DNA from: Apostichopus japonicus
Lineage: Eukaryota > Echinodermata > Holothuroidea > Aspidochirotida > Stichopodidae
Assembly (NCBI RefSeq): GCF_037975245.1
Contig: NC_092571.1
Coordinates: forward strand, 4,796,001 to 4,860,000
DNA: 64,000 nt
Direction: 5' to 3'
The notes under the pieces are model-generated. The model worked only from the letters and a program-made list of their open reading frames with translations. It did no database searches and had not been told where the DNA came from. Below, in pieces: positions 60,347 through 64,000 of this stretch. The translations under genes and the position numbers were made by a program. Within the stretch, counting starts at the first letter, position 1; every line of letters begins with the position of its first letter.

Positions 60347-61012
60347 GGTGACATCCCTATGTTCCGACGTCTCTATGTTCCGACGTCTCTATGTTCCGAC
60401 AAATTGTTTGGACTCTAATTTTTTTTTTGACCCAATTTTCTTTTGGAGACTCAAATCTTTTTGGTCCCCCATTTTTCGGACCAAATTTTTGGGGGGGCCA
60501 AATTTTTTGGGCCCCAAATTTTTTGGGACCCAATTTTTTTGGGGGGACTCAAGTTTTTTTGGACCAACATTTTTTCTGACCTACCTTTTTGGGGACACAA
60601 TTTTTTGGACGCACCAAATGTTTTTCAGGAAAAAATGGGCCCAAAGTTTGCTATGACCCAAATAGTGCTTGTGACCGAAAAATGCTTGTGACCCGAAATT
60701 TAATTGTTTGTACTCAAATTTTTTGCGACCAAAATCAGTTTGGTCAAAAATAATTTTGGTCCGGAAAAAGTTGGTCCGAAAACATGTTGGTGTCAAAACT
60801 TTTGGTCCCAAAAAAATTTGGTCATAAAAATATATTGGTCCAAAATTATTTTGGTCCGAAAAAAGTTGGTCTGAAAACATGTTGGTCAACAATTTTGGTC
60901 CAAAAAAAATTGAGTCCGAAAAAAATTTGGGTAAAAACAATTAGAGTCCAAAAAAATTGTCGGAACATAGAGACGTCGGAACATAGAGACGTCGGAACAT
61001 AGAGATGTAACC
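60347..61012. mobile_element. Foldback-like low-complexity element (666 bp)
   Basis: Left end GGTGACATCCCTATGTTCCG followed by two ACGTCTCTATGTTCCG units; right end is the inverse (GTCGGAACATAGAGACGTCG repeated, then AGATGTAACC). An exact 8-bp duplication CTATACAC flanks it (60339-60346, 61013-61020). The body is T-rich units (GGACCAAATTTTTTTGGG-like) on the left arm and A-rich units on the right arm, so the whole can fold back. No coding capacity; frames inside (FFGPNF-type repeats) are by-products. Related copy at 13133-13794. Confidence 0.9.
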
Positions 61013-61019
61013 CTATACA

Positions 61020-61275
61020 CACCTCCATAAAAAACAATACGGGTCTTGTACTCAATGTTATGAATCCACACACCAAAGCGGTATCTACGATTTCCATCGT
61101 TACATATCATGTAAGAGGTTTTTCAGAGAGTTTGACCTATGGCGACCTATAGGAGATTTGACCTCACAAGCAATAGGATTATTGTACTCAATATGGCAAA
61201 TCCATATACCACGTATGTAAAGTATCCATGATTTCTACCATGAGAAATCATGTATTGAAGGTTTTCAGGCCTCGA
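61020..61275. repeat. Reversed copy of GGTCAAAGGTCA repeat family
   Basis: Two units of about 170 bp with TTGTACTCAAT and ATTTGACCTCACAAGC; in reverse these are the ATTGAGTACAA and GAGGTCAAAT pieces of the family at 19960. Confidence 0.6.
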
Positions 61276-62050
61276 CAAATATTTGTTAAAGTACTCGCTA
61301 TTTGGCGACCGTGACTAAAAGTCTACTCGCCAAAATCCACTCGCCACTAGGCCTATGATTGTTGTTCAAGTCTCCAAAGTACAGATCTGCAACATCAATA
61401 CTTTCTATAAACGAAGGTTAGGTAGTTATAGGCAGATGCATGGTGCTACGTAATTGCGCGTTAGAAAGTCATGTTTCATTGCAGTATGAAATTTAAACTT
61501 TTTCCACCAAAAGTAAGGGTTGACCAAAGTAAAACATGTCGCAGAATCATAAATAGGCAGCTAGGCCTACTGTAGTGTTTTAAACAATTAAAAATACAAC
61601 ATCTGTAAAAAATACCCACGAAAATAGCTTGGCTTTCTGTTACATTAGGGCTCCTCTACTTTACTAGGCAAATACTATACAGAAACTAGGTGTGCCCGAG
61701 TACTAACCATATACAGTACCTCACTGCTACTCTGAACCGCTGCTCAATTAGAGCGGCGACTTCGTACAATTTCCCAATTATTTATCTGTCTTTTAGCTGC
61801 AGATTGATGCGCGAAAAATATCGCTATAAGTCCATTACACTGCCTTAATCAAAGCGATCTTATTCGCAATGAAAATCTGAGGTTGAAAAAGGATCTACCA
61901 AAAATCCTAGCAGTAACAACAGCAAACTTGTCTCAAAACTCCTTAAATTGTTCTATACTTTGCGAATTATGACTAATAGCCAGTAGGAAAATTGCCTTTA
62001 GAAATAATGAAGGAGATGTTTTGCCATCTTAAGTGTATTGGTATTCTGCC
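61276..62050. other. No gene seen
   Basis: Contains TACTCGCTATTTGGCGACC and ACTCGCCAAAATCCACTCGC near 61291-61350, a small imperfect inverted motif. No gene. Confidence 0.45.
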
Positions 62051-62165
62051 CATAGGCGTAGGAGCCTCATTTGATTTGGGGGGGGGGGGGCTGTAATGAC
62101 TTGCCCGAAAAATATAACCAAAATTTTTTTCGCGCGCTCCGCGCGCGTTCCACATGTTATTGTGC
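62051..62165. mobile_element. MITE fragment (ATAGGCGTAGGAGC type)
   Basis: CATAGGCGTAGGAGCCTCAT, a G-run, and CGCGCGCTCCGCGCGCG resemble one end of a GC-rich non-autonomous element. The other end was not found. Confidence 0.4.
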
Positions 62166-62319
62166 ATATCATATAGGCATCCATCAGTTATTACATCACC
62201 TGCCAATAACATAAAATCATTTTCCGTGTTATTACCCTTCCATATTGGTTAGAATTATTGGGGAAGTTGTTACAACAATAATGATAATAATAATAGTAAT
62301 AATATAAGTTTAACCATTG

Positions 62320-62985
62320 AAAAACACATTGCAAATTCTTCATCTTTCACTAGGTGCCAGTGGCGGAGCTAGGGGGTATTGGTCAAAGGGGGGGGGGAAA
62401 GAATGGTCTGTAGGGGCGCTTTTGACACTATCTAAGCGGAGCGCCACCGCAGGTTGGCGCGGAGCGTACAAAAATTTTTTGAGTAAAGTTACTCCCTAGA
62501 TCGCCGGAAATGACCCTATTTCCGGGCCTTGCTAATTTGCAGATAACGAAGAATAAATAGGTGTCATCGCCATTTGTCAGAAAATTACACCAACAAAATG
62601 TGACAAATGTCAATAGGTATTTGAGAGCGCAATAAAAAAAGTCAATAATAGCGAATAAGTAAAAAGTGGTTAAAAGCTGAAAGGGCGCCAGCAGTCCATT
62701 TGAGTCCGTCAGGGGGGCATCCGCCCCTTTTGACTGTATGGACGCTCCGCCACTGGTAGGTGCACGCAAAATTCTCAGCATATTGCCCGAATTTTCACCA
62801 AAATATTGAAAAACACATTGCAAATTATTATTCTTTCAGTAGATGCCCGAATAATTCTCAGCATATTGCCGAATTTTCACCCCAAAAAAAATGAAAAGCA
62901 CATTGCAAATTATTAGTCTTCCAGTAGGTGCCCGTAAAATTCTAAGCATATTGCCCGAATTTTCACCAAAAAAAAAAACCAAATT
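62320..62985. repeat. About 105-bp tandem repeat split by a MITE
   Basis: AAAAACACATTGCAAATT recurs at about 62321, 62808 and 62898 (AAAAGC in the last). Each is followed by CTTTCAGTAGATGCCC-like text and TCAGCATATTGCCCGAATTT. The 398-bp element at 62358 lies in the first unit. Confidence 0.88.
62358..62755. mobile_element. CAGTGGCGGAGC-type MITE (398 bp)
   Basis: Inverted ends CAGTGGCGGAGCTAGG and ...GGACGCTCCGCCACTG. Flanks CTAGGTGC (62350-62357) and GTAGGTGC (62756-62763) match at 7 of 8 bases, the hAT duplication size. Highly similar to 57137-57530, and shares a reversed core block with 7822-7856. Confidence 0.9.
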
Positions 62986-63049
62986 GAGATAAACAGCCGA
63001 TCCAGACAAAAGCTCATGAACTCACTGCCAAATATTGACAAAGGAAGAA

Positions 63050-63345
63050 TTTGAGATTAAACATCTGAAGAATTTTTGATTATATTATTTTCAAATGTTT
63101 TAAAAAATGTAAATAATTTTTAAAGAAATATATTCACAAATGTTAAGGAAGTGAGGATGTGACGTCACACCCTCACAGTGAGTCTTTCTACACCAGTCGT
63201 TTTCAAAGAAATTTTGATATCTTCAAAGTGTCATATCTCCTTAACAGAGCATGCTATCATGGTAGTTTCTTCACTGTTCTTTTTGTCTTCTTGTGCTCTT
63301 TCATACAAAATAGACATGTCAAACACCTGAACCAATCCTTTAAGC
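63050..63345. mobile_element. Half copy of the TTAA MITE, reversed
   Basis: From GAGATTAAACATCTGAAGAA to ACCTGAACCAATCCTTTAA, near-identical to the reverse complement of 50236-50520. Only one arm of the palindrome is present. Includes GATGTGACGTCACACCCTCA. Confidence 0.88.
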
Positions 63346-64000
63346 TAGTTAGGAGTTACTCCATGTAACAATATTGCGCCACAGGTCAATAGGTCACCTT
63401 GTATAAAATTGGTGAATTGACTAAGGCTCGACTATAGGCTACTACTCCCATTGACATAAGGCCCCATTTCAAAGCCTAAAACCATTGAAATCACTCAGTC
63501 TATGCATATTATTGAATTATAATTAATTTTTACTAATATGACACTAAAGAAAAATAGCCAGTGAAAATTAATCTTACATGATCTGGTCTACAAGGTTCAG
63601 ATTATTAGGAACGTTTGTATGCAGGCAATGCCTATACAAACTACTGTAGTTTTATGCAATTTGTATGCACAGTCCGTAACTAACATGATTGGTCATCTCA
63701 AATACAGTCAAATTTAGGTCCTTATAATTTGTTCTTTTTGTCAATAAAGTAGCATCAACTGATATTTTCTCAAAATTTGGGCCTAAATAGTCAATATTTC
63801 TAAGGCCGATGATAATTCGGGGATTTTAACAGTATAGTTTATTTCGCAATGAGCTTTTCCATATAAAATTATTATATTTCAAATGTTCATATATCAGCAA
63901 CGGAACAAGCTATGAAGCTGGTGGATGGACCAGTGAGCATGTTGTGTTCTCTATCATATATGTGTTTAAAGAGTTTGCTAATCCTTTGAAAATGCCAGGA
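63346..64000. other. No gene seen
   Basis: AT-rich sequence without recognised features to the window end. Confidence 0.5.

Overview
The window is intron-rich eukaryotic DNA. It is AT-rich, has no operons, and shows short exons with clean GT/AG borders, huge minisatellite arrays inside introns, and many short non-autonomous DNA transposons. The mix of a CR1/L2-like LINE, hAT-type MITEs and dispersed GGTCAAAGGTCA-bearing repeats suggests a marine invertebrate deuterostome (echinoderm or hemichordate-like). That taxon is inference only; no marker gene fixes it.

One real multi-exon gene is visible, on the + strand. I could chain 15 exons (6243-6274 to 48887-49006) whose splice phases all agree, giving about 736 codons. 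The product is recognisable as an actin-filament-associated protein of the AFAP1/AFAP1L2 (XB130) family. It has an acidic N-terminal patch, PH domain 1, a polybasic linker, PH domain 2, a tyrosine-motif segment with two EE-x-YLEV motifs, a Ser/Pro/Lys-rich linker, and a C-terminal charged helical region. The start-codon exon is probably upstream of the window. The stop-codon exon was not found with confidence.

The introns hold most of the sequence. Region by region: 841-2450, 43-bp and 22-bp tandem repeats; 2871-3353, hAT-type MITE; 5085-5830, 30-bp repeat with an ATC microsatellite; 7113-7898, hAT-type MITE with an 8-bp target duplication; 12147-14790, a 43-bp array split by a Tc1/mariner-like element that itself carries a 662-bp low-complexity element; 17-19.3 kb, several minisatellites; 26743-27106, hAT MITE; 27163-27712, 42-bp array; 29440-35925, 81-bp array (about 80 copies); 36117-36985, decayed LINE; 38600-40730, 72-bp units in 217-bp higher-order repeats; 42150-46427, 37-bp array (about 115 copies).

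Downstream of the last secure exon (49007-64000) the sequence is mostly repeats: nested palindromic MITEs (49170-50831), 39-bp and 76-bp arrays, a LINE 3' scrap, a hAT-type element with another element inside it (56983-58090), a frameshifted THAP-domain remnant (60077-60255), a 666-bp foldback-like element with an exact 8-bp target duplication (60347-61012), and a 398-bp MITE inserted into a tandem repeat (62358-62755).

No RNA genes, CRISPR arrays or prokaryotic features were seen. Nearly all long uninterrupted reading frames in the window are products of tandem repeats whose unit length is a multiple of three.
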